Shown: positions 48,975 to 60,388 of the stretch, piece after piece
Position numbering within the stretch: position 1 is the first letter of the stretch
Layout of the letters: every line of letters starts with the position of its first letter
Assembly (NCBI GenBank): GCA_028023455.1
Contig: JAQFVV010006725.1
Location: forward strand, 62,001-126,000
DNA from: Epiperipatus broadwayi
Lineage: Eukaryota > Onychophora > Udeonychophora > Euonychophora > Peripatidae
Reading direction: 5' to 3'
Length of the DNA: 64,000 nucleotides
Notes under the pieces: generated by a model
Told to the model about the DNA's origin: nothing
Database searches by the model: none
What the model saw: only the letters and a program-made list of their open reading frames with translations
Translations under genes and position numbers: made by a program

Positions 48975-49338
48975 TAGTAGAATTTTTTTTTAGCGTTTGG
49001 CGCCAACAAACGTGGAGGCTTCGATTATAAAACCCATATATACCCTGAGCAAAAATATAACGCATATAAATTTCTTTTAGCGTTCGTTACCGAGTTAGCT
49101 AATTATTCTATATATATACGAGTTTGTTTTGATAAAAATAATGAAAAAAATAAATCGAGTGAAATAATGTGGGTCGAGTGAATGAAAGGACGGTAGACGT
49201 AATAACAAATTTAAGGAAAGCAGGGATGTGTGTGTAATTTAAGAAGGAACGAAAATACTCGGATCTAATGAAATATTTTTTTTATATATATGTCAAAAAA
49301 AAAAAAAGTAATCAGTCGCTAAATGAGAAAGCAAGTAG

Positions 49339-49478
49339 CAGTAAATATTTTATTAAAGCACCATTATATATATCATAGACAGCAGAGGCTTGTTATATAT
49401 GTTAACAGTAAATATTTTATTAAAGTGCTATTATATATATAGACAGCAGTGGCTTATTATACGCGTTAGCAGTAGTTC
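49339..49478 (+). repeat. Leader tandem repeat (about 70-bp unit, two copies)
   Basis: The unit containing GCAGTAAATATTTTATTAAAG and a TATATATA-AGACAGCAG segment is repeated twice with small differences between the PBS and the gag ORF. It is part of the element's untranslated leader. Confidence 0.75.
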
Positions 49479-49692
49479 GCTATAATATATATGTTAAACG
49501 CAGCAATATAGAAAATATAGATATAGGGCAATGTAGAGTAGGTGAGGGCAGTGAAAGAGTGTGATAGGACCAAGATACCGGTGGGGAATAGTCTAATGCT
49601 AGTAAATAAAATAAATAAATAATATTCAGAAAGTGGAAGCAGAAAATGTTAGTATAGAGCAAGTAGATTTATCCAAAGCTTTTTGAGGATCA

Positions 49693-50784
49693 ATGGACTT
49701 TAATTTAAAGTTACTTGAAATACTTAGACAGAATAGGGAAGAAATGAGGAAAATTTATGAGGAGGAAGCGAGAAGAAGAGATGAAGAATCAAAAAAGATA
49801 CAGGAAGAAGAAAAGATAAGAGCTAAGAAGTATCAGGAAATTCAAAAATCTGTCTTGAGAGAGTTAGGAATGATAGCAGAGGAATATAGAATAACCCAAG
49901 TCAATAAAAAGGAAGAGGCTAAAGATTTGGAAAATGAAAGGAAGTTAGCAAGATCTGACGAACCTATGATAATAGAAGAGCAGACAGATAGTGTAATAAA
50001 TGTAGATAAGTGTGAAGAGCAAAGAGACCTCATTCCAACAAATGAAGGCCCACAAGAACCATTGAATGAAGACAGCATTGAAAAGGAAACAAGCATATCC
50101 GGAGTTAGTAAAAAGGAAGAAGAAATTAAAGATATGGAAAATGAAAGGAAGTTAGAAAGATCTGACGAACCTATGATCATAGAAGAGCAGACAGATAGTG
50201 TAATAAATGTAAATAAGTGTGAAGAGCAAAGAGACCTCATTCCAGCAAATGAAGGCCCACAAGAACCAGAGAATGAAGTCAACATTAAAGAGGAGACAAG
50301 CATGGACGGGGATAAAAAAAATATAGAAGGACCAAAGGTCATAAAAAAAATCATGAAAATGGACAATGGACACCAGAGCTACTTAGCAAAGATGATCCAC
50401 ATTAAAATCTTTATTAAAGGAAAGATAGAGGAAAACCCTCAAACCCACTTAGAGAGCTTACAAAAGTTCTCCCAATTTCATAAGAAAGGACCAGATTTAC
50501 GGATAGCTATGGCCAGTTACCATCTACAAGGCTCGGCTAAAGACTGGTGGAATATGGGGAAATGGAAATATAGAACTATCCGATGTAACATGCCGCTAAC
50601 CATCCGACCATTCATGACAGGCAGTCGAATAAAAGACATAGAAGAAATGATTGAATTTCTTACTACATTGGATTTTAACTATTGGGCCAAAGAACCACCT
50701 GATAGAAGGCAAAAATTAGAAAACCCAAGGCTGCAGTCATCGACGATGAGAGATCGATATTATCCACCTGACCCGGGGTTGTAA
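49693..50784 (+). CDS. Gag-like protein of the non-autonomous LTR element
   Basis: An intact 363-codon ORF. Residues 1-75 are a highly charged coiled-coil-like helix rich in E, K and R. Residues about 71-205 hold two tandem copies of a roughly 67-residue acidic unit (each with ENERKL, SDEPMIIEEQTDSVIN and CEEQRDLIP). Residues about 230-300 resemble a Ty3-type capsid domain (FIKGKIEENPQTHLESLQKF, then MASYHLQGSAKDWW). It lacks zinc knuckles and stops at about the point where a full capsid would continue, so the C-terminal part may be lost. The start Met at 49693 is the first in frame and lies near the PBS leader. It would supply particle protein but no enzymes. Confidence 0.8.
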   Translation: MDFNLKLLEILRQNREEMRKIYEEEARRRDEESKKIQEEEKIRAKKYQEIQKSVLRELGMIAEEYRITQVNKKEEAKDLENERKLARSDEPMIIEEQTDSVINVDKCEEQRDLIPTNEGPQEPLNEDSIEKETSISGVSKKEEEIKDMENERKLERSDEPMIIEEQTDSVINVNKCEEQRDLIPANEGPQEPENEVNIKEETSMDGDKKNIEGPKVIKKIMKMDNGHQSYLAKMIHIKIFIKGKIEENPQTHLESLQKFSQFHKKGPDLRIAMASYHLQGSAKDWWNMGKWKYRTIRCNMPLTIRPFMTGSRIKDIEEMIEFLTTLDFNYWAKEPPDRRQKLENPRLQSSTMRDRYYPPDPGL

Positions 50785-51270
50785 AAATATTTTAGACTCT
50801 TAGGACGGTTATTAAACGTATATAAGAATATTAAAACGAATTTGGTAAAATGAATTTGGTTGAATGGAATTTACATTGGTTAAATAAGGCTTTAGATAGA
50901 AATTTTTTTTTGTTATATATATTATTATCTTAATTACTATTACTCTTGAGAATTTTTTTTTATATATATTATCTTAACTAATATTACTCTAAGAATTTTT
51001 ATATATGATCAGTTTAACTAATATTACTATAAGATTTCTAACCAGACATGGCCAAATTAGGCCATGTTAAATTAAACTATAAATTCTAGATCCGGGTATA
51101 TAAATTATTTGTTGCTTCATATAATCTCTGCTTTCTATATTTCTATATATCTGTAAAAAAAAAAAAAAATTTTTTTTTCGTATTTAAATTATGTGATGTA
51201 GCAAAATTATTTTTTCTCTTTCCTTGCCTCCTTTGTTCTTCCTTAATTGTTCACGGCAAGTACGGGGAAA

Positions 51271-53745
51271 CGAAACAGTAAGATTCGTATTCGAATCTTA
51301 AGTTTCACCTTTTTCTATCGTCTCTCACTCACCGGTCTATCCTACCCAAATTTAAACTTTTTGGTATCGAATTGTGTGTGTAGCAATATTAAAAATGTAT
51401 AGATATATGTAGAATTCACCATAAACATGCACACATTTCGATCTCAAATTTAAGGCAATAAATAAAGATAAATAATATAATTTAGATTTCTTCTTTTAGT
51501 TATAAAAAAATATATATTTTAACCATTTATTTTAAATTGTAAAATCCGTTATTTATTGCTTTGTTTAAATTTTCTTTAATAATAATTTAGAAATAGATTG
51601 TAATATTTAATTAAAAGTAAAAATAATCGTATGTTCCCTTTTTGTCTTTGAAATTTTAAAAGCATCGGTCGGTGAGAGATAATAGATTAATTAAAAAGAA
51701 AAATTCCCTAAAATGTAATTATAAAAATTAAATGTAAAATCTAAACGTAAACAATAGAATGGCAGCTTTCTCGATAATTAAAATTAACAAAAATGCATTG
51801 ATTATCCTCAGGGCAGATTAAGTGGAATCCAAAAATAAACTATGACAAAAATGTGAAAGATAAGATATAAGAAAAGAGGCCATTTTAGACTTTCTAGAGA
51901 CTTTTCACTTTAACTTTAGCTGTGCTCTCAATCAGTTGAGAGTCTCCAAGATATTAAATAAATTTTTCCTGCCACGGTATGACCGAGTAAAAGCGCCCAG
52001 ACTATTCTCTGCCTGGAGGTGGCCTATCAGATGCCAAACCTTCCATTGCCCTTCATAAATTCAACCACGAAGATCCGCTGCCTAAAATAATGAGAAAGCT
52101 GCTGCTGCTGTTAAATTAAATGAACCACCTAAATACAGGAAAGAACTGCTAATCATGAACAATTTGCTACTGACCAATGGAATCGGAAAACTTCTCATAA
52201 AACAGGTACCTGTGTCCAAATTCTCTAGAGTACTCTACTAATATCCAGCTATGCTTATTCATTCTGTATATAACTTATAAATTGTAGAACTATCATTTGA
52301 AATGCTAAAAATTTAATAATTAATATGTAAACTTCTTTAATAATCTAGCCTGCCTAACTCTATCTTTCTTGGGTGCGTATTTCTAAAATCTATATTTATT
52401 ATTTAATTATTGCATGCTCATAATTGTCTAAATATAAATCTGTGATCGTTTGAAACAGTGGATGCATGTCAAATTTTTCATTAATATTTACTTTCATAAA
52501 TGACTTAATATTTTCATACAAACGACACGCATTCAATGCTTCCATTATTGTAATGCAGGGGTCTACTGCTTAGCAAATGGCTGACGTATCAGTTGTAATA
52601 ATCACCCAGTCTATATACTGTTTTTATATCTTATTAAACTGTAATTAATAATTCCATAAAATGTGCATTTCTTTGAGAGTCGCAAACATTCCTTATTAAA
52701 TGTTGATAATGTAGGGCCGAGTTATAAAATATATTTAAGTCTTAACAGGATTGTCTGTACATTATACATGTGTTACGTTTTAGAGACGCGATGACCCATT
52801 ACAAGCCGTGAATATTCCGGATTCTATAGGGTTGAAATTAACCCCAGTCGTCCTACACAAGCGGACATAATAAATGCTCCCATAGGGCTTGACGACCGTC
52901 ACGCAGCCAGCAGGCAATCTCGGCATGAACCGCTTGTCCCTGGTTATGCTTATGTGACACCTTACTTCTTTGGGCCGATGGCAAACGCCAGCCCGTCATT
53001 CTTATAAACTCATTCACGGCTTTGCAGTTTCAAGATACTGCCATTCCATATCACCTTTCTAGCGTACCATGTTTTCTTTTATTAACTTTATTATTCTATA
53101 TATAACTCCGTCCCTGCATTAGCTTCATAATTCACTCTCAAATAAATGTTTGCCCCTAGTTCTTCGTAATATCTTTAATTAAATAAATCTTACTTTAGAC
53201 TCTTGCATTGCAAAGGTATAAATCCCTAAAGGCATGCATTAGAAATACTTGCTCAAGAATTTTAGGTAGCTAGATTACGTCATCAAATAAATGTGTTCAT
53301 CTGTGTAAATATAATAGTATCGGAAAATTCCGCTACTGAGATTTAAATATTGCCAAATATTATTAGTTTTACCGTTAAATGATATAATGTTTTAATAAAT
53401 AATTTCAAACTATACGTCTGCCGTTACTTCTTCATTTATTTATTCGATACCCATTCAACATGTTTCCTCGATTATTTAAATATAAATGTTTAATTAATAT
53501 TAGTGTTATTATTAGCTAACTCGAAATAAAATCATGAATCTCTTGCATACCCTGATCACCATGCCTAAAGAAATATTTACTAATGTTGCATCAGATGCGT
53601 TGTTTCGTAGATTATATTGTGGAACCGATAAACTATGTTCTAACTCAGTACTACAGGTAGCTTCGCTATCTAGATGGTGCTGCAGTTCTGTGTGGTGGTC
53701 GAATTCTGCACTATGTTAACGAATCACACTTTCCTGACCGTTACA
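51271..53745 (+). repeat. 3' LTR of the gag-only element
   Basis: Partner of 46495-48974. Preceded by the purine stretch ACGGGGAAA, a short polypurine tract. The 61-codon ORF near its end (53534-53719) is repeated in the other LTR and shows no domain. Confidence 0.85.
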
Positions 53746-54030
53746 ATATCTGTGTGTGGATGAAAAAAACATATCTTTGTTAAGCAAATACTTGTGCATC
53801 CATATCCATAAATATACATCGACACAATATGAGACAGCCATGACTAAACTTTCACAGATAGGTTAGCGTTTCAATTTCTATGATAATTAAAAATCATTTA
53901 ATAAAATATTTAATGAATGTAAAGTAAAACTTGAGGGAAAGAAATTGGGAAGATGATTTAAAAAAAAAATGAAGCAGTTATTATTGTTATTGTGTTACAA
54001 ATAAATTGATTTTCTTTGTTAAATTTGTAC

Positions 54031-54070
54031 CTGTCTTTTACATCATCTCTAGCTCTCAAATCTAATAAAG
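54031..54070 (-). CDS. EDEM3: EDEM3-like micro-exon before the GH47 MDSF motif
   Basis: A 40-nt exon with acceptor ACCAG and donor GTACAA. It reads (A)LLDLRARDDVKD plus AG, which with the A from exon 31807-32002 completes Arg to give ...[19 protein letters not shown]. In the family the segment just before MDSF is ...xKDVRTGxHEDR, so both spacing and the terminal DRM fit, with one extra residue. The split-codon phases agree exactly. The implied intron is 22 kb and contains several elements, including the Gypsy relic, the foldback and the gag-only element. The family match is short, so confidence is lower than for the other exons. Confidence 0.6.
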
Positions 54071-54346
54071 CTGGTTTAATGATATACATGTAAATGGAAG
54101 AAAAAATAATGGAAGAATGTCTGTGCATGTATATCTTATGCATTTCAATAATAGATTGAACATATCTAATTAAGTTTTATGAAGATTACATACAATTCAG
54201 AATCATTTGCTGCATATCAATTCATCTAATTGAAATGATGGTCATTTTAACAGAAATTATAATAAAAAATAAATATCATACCCAAACAGCTATATAAATA
54301 TATAACTCTAATGGCAGCAGTAGAAATGATACTTAAGGTTTCAAGA

Positions 54347-54363
54347 AAAATGTGTGTGTGTGT
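54347..54363. repeat. (TG)n microsatellite
   Basis: Short TG run in AT-rich sequence. Confidence 0.75.
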
Positions 54364-54906
54364 ACTTACATATACCTATATATGATAGAGATGAAGAAAA
54401 TATGCAGTTACTAAATAAAACAGTATTTTGAGATTTTTAGTTTAACTTGTTCCAAATCATGTTGAAATAAAATCTTATTGATTTTGATAGAAAAGAGTAT
54501 GATGATTTCGAATAAATGAAAAAGAATTATGAATTAACTTTTTTTTTTATTATGAATACAATAAGAAATGTTGACAAAGAAGTTTCTTTTGTAATATGTA
54601 AACAAAAGAAAACAAACAGTTATTCTTTCTTTTGGTAAAGGATACTAGAGAATATTTTTCTCTGGATCCAAGATTAGTCATCATTATGATAGGGACTGTA
54701 GCTAATGAAAAAGATAATCTACATTATAGTATGGTGGTAGACAATGAGGCAAACAAAAAACAGTTTGGCATTTAAGTCAGCTTCATTCCAGTGAGGATTA
54801 ATGAAATTCTATATCGAAAAATATATGGTAAGGCAGTGGAAGTATGCTGTGCATAGAAAAATTTGCCTTGCTGATAATTGGAATTACAAGCTTATAAGAG
54901 AAACTA

Positions 54907-55215
54907 TAAACATAAACAATGAGCATTGCCGATTGCTCAACAAGCTTTGTGATAAATGCTTAGCCAGAGAAAGCATTTAAAATATCTCTGTCAGGAACGC
55001 GCCTCCCCTCAAATCTCTGACCATGGTTCATGCTTTGGCACTCCTAAGAGAGGCACTAGGGTAGGTTCAAACAGCGCCTCTCTGAGGAGTGCCAAAGTAC
55101 GAAACCATGGTCAGAGTTTGGGGGGGAGTTCCTGACAGATATTTTAAATGCTTTCTCTGCTTAAACATTTATCACAAAGCTTGTTGAGCAATTGGCAATG
55201 CTCATTGTTTATATC
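54907..55215. mobile_element. Foldback element with about 145-bp arms
   Basis: Left arm (54907-55054) and right arm (55072-55215) are inverted copies: CAATGAGCATTGCC, CAACAAGCTTTGTGATAAA, GCATTTAAAATATCTCTGTC, ACCATGGT and TTTGGCACTCCT all recur inverted. A loop of about 18 nt separates them. The arms differ by several substitutions. The ends do not match the 10.2 and 44.2 kb MITE family, so this is a different foldback type. Confidence 0.75.
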
Positions 55216-55219
55216 TTAC

Positions 55220-55886
55220 AAGCTTAAAAGAATTGGGTCATATGATCTATGACTCATTTTGACTATTTATAAACTATAAACATGTTTTAGTATATTAGGA
55301 AATCTTTTAACATGAGAGGCTAGGCAATAACAACTAGCATGTTGGTTAAAAACCCTAAGCTTATCATCTAGTCCAATAAGTAAAGCCTATGACAAATTAT
55401 AGTATCAATTCTTATAACCTGCCAGAAAAGAAAAAGACCAGACTACACAGTTAAATTGCCGAAAACATGTGTATTAGATATGTAATACACTAATACAAAG
55501 CTAATATACTTATCTAAAGTGTGAAGAGAAGAAAGATATGTTTAAACAGTTTTTGGCTGTTTTAACAGATTGAGCAAGCATAAGAAATGGTGATAATGTG
55601 ATATAAAAATATGTTTCTGAAAAAAATCTGCCAAAGCACCAAGGAAATTACGGAAAACTAAACACATCTAAAACCTAGGAGGAAGAACACTAAATATGGT
55701 GAAACGGTAATTATTCAGATATTAAAAAATTAAGTTATTCCTTTTTCTAATATTAAAAGATATTTCTGAAAATTAAAATAAATTCAATATTATATAAGAG
55801 TATATTGTATTTTATCTGTGAATTATGATCATAAACTTAAACTGAAAGTAATTTAAAAGATGAGTTATGTTTCACTTCATATATAT
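55220..55886. other. AT-rich sequence without recognised features
   Basis: No ORF or repeat I can support. Confidence 0.6.
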
Positions 55887-55890
55887 ATAC

Positions 55891-58098
55891 TGTAACGGGT
55901 GAATGATCTTTGAGATTCGCATATACTGACCACTGGGGCGCCACTAGTCCGAAAATTGGAACTAGACATTTATTTTAAGGGTGGACAGGATATGCGAACC
56001 AAAATGCGCCGGACTAAATTCAGGGAGAAACAAGATATCTTAAATATTGTTTAGACAGTTGAGAAATCAAAGCACAAAGACAAACGTCAGCCAAATTAAG
56101 TTTAAACAAATTTTAAGCTTTTATTTAAGAGCAAAATAATTTTAAGAAAAAGTTTACATGAAAATCAATAGGGTTATCTCAGGCATGTACTAGAAAGATT
56201 AAACACATTGCTCTGGTAGACTTACTGACTCTCTAATAACGAATTCTACAGGGAGGAAGCAATTTCATTCGGCAGAAGATTCACCAAAACATTGGTTTTC
56301 ACTTTCAGATACTTAGACAATACATTCCCAAAACAAATCAACGAAACCAGCACCGGCGAGCTTTCCGAGGTCCGCAAAATGTGACGGCCCCCGAATGTCA
56401 TCTGTCGGTAGTAGCTGCACCTATTATTACATTTAAAATAAAGGTGATTGATTTGCCTCAAGAACAACTGCAAAATATGATTGAAAATGAAAAGAAAACA
56501 AACAATTAAGACTGGCGAATCCCCAACCAAACGATTGGCGAAAACGAATCTAAGAATTAACGATCTCAATAGGAGACAAGTAAATCATTAGAAAATCAGT
56601 TATGTCTGCCCTAGCATTTAAAGAAAATGAATTACCAATAATTATAATTAAAAAATAAATTTATGACACAAGTTGTGAGTACACGCTCTGATAAATTTTC
56701 AGCTATACAAGTAAATACAAAATAAATCTATTGGAGAGTGCACATGAGTACGAAAATATGAAAGCTATAAATGCTTTAGCAGCGAAAGTTTCTCTCACCT
56801 GTAATTTACAAAAGGGATAAATATTGTCTTCTTGCTGGCGATTTATAAAATTACAAAGCAAAAACAATTATAGTTTCTGCTTTCAGAGAGATCAGAAATG
56901 AAGACTATGAAAACAAAGTCACCAGCCAAAAGATTTGGTGATTTGCAAAAGCGCAAACACAGTATTTAAAATTAATTCAGGCTACTAAAATAATTACAGG
57001 TAAGCTTTCAAAATATACGCGACTGCCAAAGCATTTAGTAAAAGAAGGCATAAAATAGAAAAACTTACACGTCACTCTCCAATAAACAACACTTAAAGCA
57101 AACTTGGAATCTTAAAACTAACATTCCAAGACACACGGCAAAGTACAACAAAAGAGAATAAATATAGCTAATCAATATGAAGTTAAATATTAATTTAGAT
57201 TACAGGTTTATTAGATTGAGCGGAGATTTAATGAAAAGAAATTTAACCTGGAAAGAATAAAAGAAAATTTCATCTTACGATAAAGCACAGTTCGCAAAGA
57301 GTGCGCAAGTTTATCTTTAGTCCATTTTCAGGTCCTTTGACAGCGGCAAGGTAGAGGCAGTGTTTATTTTAGAGGCTCATGGCATGACTGAAGGAGAGCT
57401 GGCAGGCGTGGGTCCGTCCTTTATTTAAATTAGCAAGACATTCTAATGATGGCAAAATTCATAGCGGTAAATTTTGACATCATGCACATTAATGAAGTTT
57501 GTCGATAATGGTTTAAGTTTTTAGCAGGAATTAAATGTCCGAACTGCTATCCAAAATGGTGTGACTCTCCGCAGGCAATAATCCAAGTGTGTATCCTCAT
57601 AATCAATTTCCTCTATCTAAAAATTGGCAGGCTATCCTTGCCTCGCTACATCTCCCACGAAAAACTTTCATTAGTCTCTAATTCTATATCTCAGGCAGGG
57701 CAAATATTAATTTCCCGCTCAATCTAATTTAAGAATTCCATCCAGGGATTATTGAAACAAAAACAACCACACAATTAAACCTCTGCTTTTTTAGAATTAA
57801 CTTTAAAAATGATTAAAAATAAAAACAACAGGAATATATAATTAGCAAGCTTGCCTGTTTTTAATCAAATTGATTAAAACAGGTGAAAGTAAACTATTTT
57901 AAAATCAATTTTATAAACAAAGTAGTGAAAGTAAACTATTTTAAAATCAATTTTATAAACATGAAAATGATCAAAATAAATATAAACACATATGTGTTTT
58001 AAATAACAATAAAAATTTTAACATTAGATAAGATTTAACAAACATTAAGTTTTTAATTTTGGCAGTAAAATCTTTGAAACGGAGATTAATCCGGTTCA
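55891..58098 (-). mobile_element. Solo LTR (2.2 kb) with ATAC target duplication
   Basis: TGTAACGGG (55891) and ATCCGGTTCA (to 58098) are TG..CA ends flanked by ATAC on both sides (55887-55890 and 58099-58102). Length (2208 bp) matches the LTRs at 13.3-18.4 kb. Near the left end it has GGGCGCCA (55936-55943) followed by the hairpin CTAGTCC/GGAACTAG (one bulged A). A minus-strand TATA-like TTTAAATAAAG near 57420, followed by CTTCAGTCATG, agrees with minus orientation. A 13-bp hairpin sits at 57854-57883 and a 42-bp tandem duplication at 57883-57961. No internal region remains, as expected after LTR-LTR recombination. Confidence 0.75.
57883..57961. repeat. 42-bp tandem duplication in the solo LTR
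   Basis: Two copies of GTGAAAGTAAACTATTTTAA plus the following 17 bases, starting at 57883 and 57925, directly after a CCTGTTTT...AAACAGG hairpin. Confidence 0.9.
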
Positions 58099-58179
58099 AT
58101 ACATATGTGGAGTTATTAAAAGAACTAAAATAGATAAACTGTTTGTTGAATAAAAATATCTTAATGATTATTATATTTA

Positions 58180-58375
58180 CACATGAAATTGATAAAGGGG
58201 ATAAAACTAAATATCTGCATTTGTTTATTGGAAGTGGATTTATATTATATGATTGATTTTTTTTATTTATACATGAAATTACTGAATGGGAAAACTAAAT
58301 ATATGAATTTGTTGGTGGCAATAATTGATTATTCTACGATTGAGATTATGAAATTACTAAACAAAAGGAATAAAA
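58180..58375 (+). repeat. Imperfect tandem repeat (about 85-100-bp unit)
   Basis: Blocks ATGAAATT...AAACTAAATAT...ATTTGTT...TGATT recur two to three times in the same order. A 116-codon ORF over this repeat (58183-58533), hydrophobic and low in complexity, is not considered a gene. Confidence 0.55.
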
Positions 58376-58559
58376 TATATAAACCCTTTATTATAATTAT
58401 CTTCATAATTTTAGGCAAGATGGGAAATATACAGTTTAAATTTACTTCATCAAACTACTTACACTTTGTTGCTTTAATAAATGATTTATTTTGTTATTTA
58501 TTAATCCATTTGTTCATTTTCTTTTATATATGATTAAATGTTATAACCTTAACACACAC

Positions 58560-59245
58560 ATATGCTAGTTCAGGAAAATATCCACAGCTTTGAGAACATG
58601 CAAACCACCGAGTGTCATCGTAAAATAAAAAAATAAAAAACTGGTACATGATGATAGTTATTCTATTAATAATTCCAAGTAAACATTCTCTTTTTGAGTG
58701 CCTGTTTTTTCTGCAAAGAGATACCCAAAACTAACAAAATACTTGAGAGAATGCGATAATAAAAACAATCATCCTCATCTAATTTCGTTATGCTGATTTA
58801 AACTAGAAGTCCTAAGATTTATAAATCTATGTAGTGAAATATTTCTACATTTTTCATTATAAATATATGTTTGGCGAATCTTGAATATCTTATATTTATT
58901 ATTTATTGGCTATGGTTGAATTTAAATTGATGAGGTATTATCACTATATAAGAATAATTAATTGATTAAAGCATTAGTATGCATATTTACCAGTACAATA
59001 TGTATTAATAATAATTATACATAAAAAAGACTTTTTTGGCACATGGTTTCATGCCCTTTTCAAATTTTAATCATCTATTTTAACATTAACCAAAGATTGC
59101 AGATAGATCACCATTTAATGTTCCATAATGGAAGTAAAACCACAATAGCAATAAAACATTAATAAAATAGAATAAAACCTTCATATAAAGATTCAATATA
59201 ACTTCAAAGAATTGACTATATAACAATATACAAAATAAATAATAC
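58560..59245. other. AT-rich sequence without recognised features
   Basis: Nothing recognised between the solo LTR and the LINE 3' end. Confidence 0.55.
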
Positions 59246-59464
59246 ATATATTCATCATCATCATCAACCATTATCAATCCACTGCAGGATGAAAGTCTCT
59301 CCAACTTCAATCTATCTTCTCTGATCTTTAACTTCTCTTCTCCACATCACCCCTGCTCACTTTCTTATTTCATCCATCCATCTCACATGTGGTCTCTTTC
59401 TGGGTCTTTAACAATCTCTTGGAATCCAGTTTAGCCCAACTCTACTTCAGACTTTTAATTTTTT

Positions 59465-60230
59465 TCAATGAGGTCTGTAACACCTGTTTGTTCGATCTCT
59501 TCTTGTTACTCCCAACATGCATCTCTCCATATTTCTTTGAGTGGTCTGAAGTCTTTGTATTGCTCTTCTATTAAATGTCCAAGTCTCAGATCCATAAGTA
59601 AAAACTGGTAAAACACATTTATTAAAAACCTTCCTTTTCAAACACATAAACATATTTCCTTTTGGTATCAAGTTATTTCTACCAAAAGCACTCCAACCAA
59701 ATTTAATTCTATGATTAATTTCATCCATTATGTTTCCATCTGTATTAGTAATCTGACCAAGGTATTTGTAACTGTTAACTTCTTCTAACTCATCATAATC
59801 AATCTTTATTTCCATATTTTGAGAAAATCCATTAAACATTACTTTAGTCTTTTTAACATTTATCTTTAGTCCTACTTTCCTCTGAAAATTCCTGCAACAT
59901 TTCCTGCAGCTCAACAGCATTATTTGCAAAAACAACTACATCATCTGCAAAATCTAAATGATTTAAATAATCTCCATCTACTTTCACTCCTTTAGCTTCT
60001 CATTTTAATCCACAAAATACTTCTTGAAGCACTGCTGCAAAAAGTTTTGGAGATATGGAGGCACCCTGTCTTACACCCTTCTCAATGTTGACTTTCCTAG
60101 TATCATTATGTAATCTAATTGTTGCTGTTGCATTTTTATAAATATTCTTTAAAATATGACAATATCCTGGATCTACACCTTGATGATCTAATGCTTTAAT
60201 CATTGAATAAATGTTTATAGAATCAAATGC
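59465..60230 (-). pseudogene. LINE reverse transcriptase, C-terminal half
   Basis: Contains the B-motif-like GVRQGASISPKLFAAVL, the catalytic FADD box (59940-59951), and the thumb segment with KYLGQITNTDGNIMDEINHR, in two adjacent frames. This is the best-preserved LINE coding segment in the window. The catalytic Asp pair is intact although the surrounding frame is shifted. Confidence 0.85.
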
Positions 60231-60388
60231 CTTTTCATAATCTACAAATCCAAAGCATAATGAGAACTCATATTCATGTCTTTTCTATAACTTCTCTCAA
60301 TACCTGAACCTGGATATGATCTACTGTACTAAAACCACTTTTAAATCCAGCTTGTTCTCTTGGTTGGTGGAAATCCAATGTTCTCTGT

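Larger units (their letters stand above)
46495..53745 (+). mobile_element. LTR retrotransposon carrying only a gag-like ORF
   Basis: Direct repeats 46495-48974 and 51271-53745 (about 2.48 kb each) flank a 2.3 kb interior. They begin TGAAACAG or CGAAACAG and end CTGACCGTTACA. ATAT duplicates the target (46491-46494 and 53746-53749). A PBS-like TGGCGCCAACAAACGTGG begins at 48998, and the only coding region is a 363-codon gag-like ORF. No protease, RT, RNase H or integrase is present, so it is non-autonomous. The LTR copies differ by about one to two changes per 100 bp by eye, suggesting a moderately young insertion. Confidence 0.88.

Noticed and set aside
58183-58533. A 116-codon hydrophobic ORF
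   Set aside because: It lies over an imperfect AT-rich tandem repeat; composition is low-complexity and no family is recognised.
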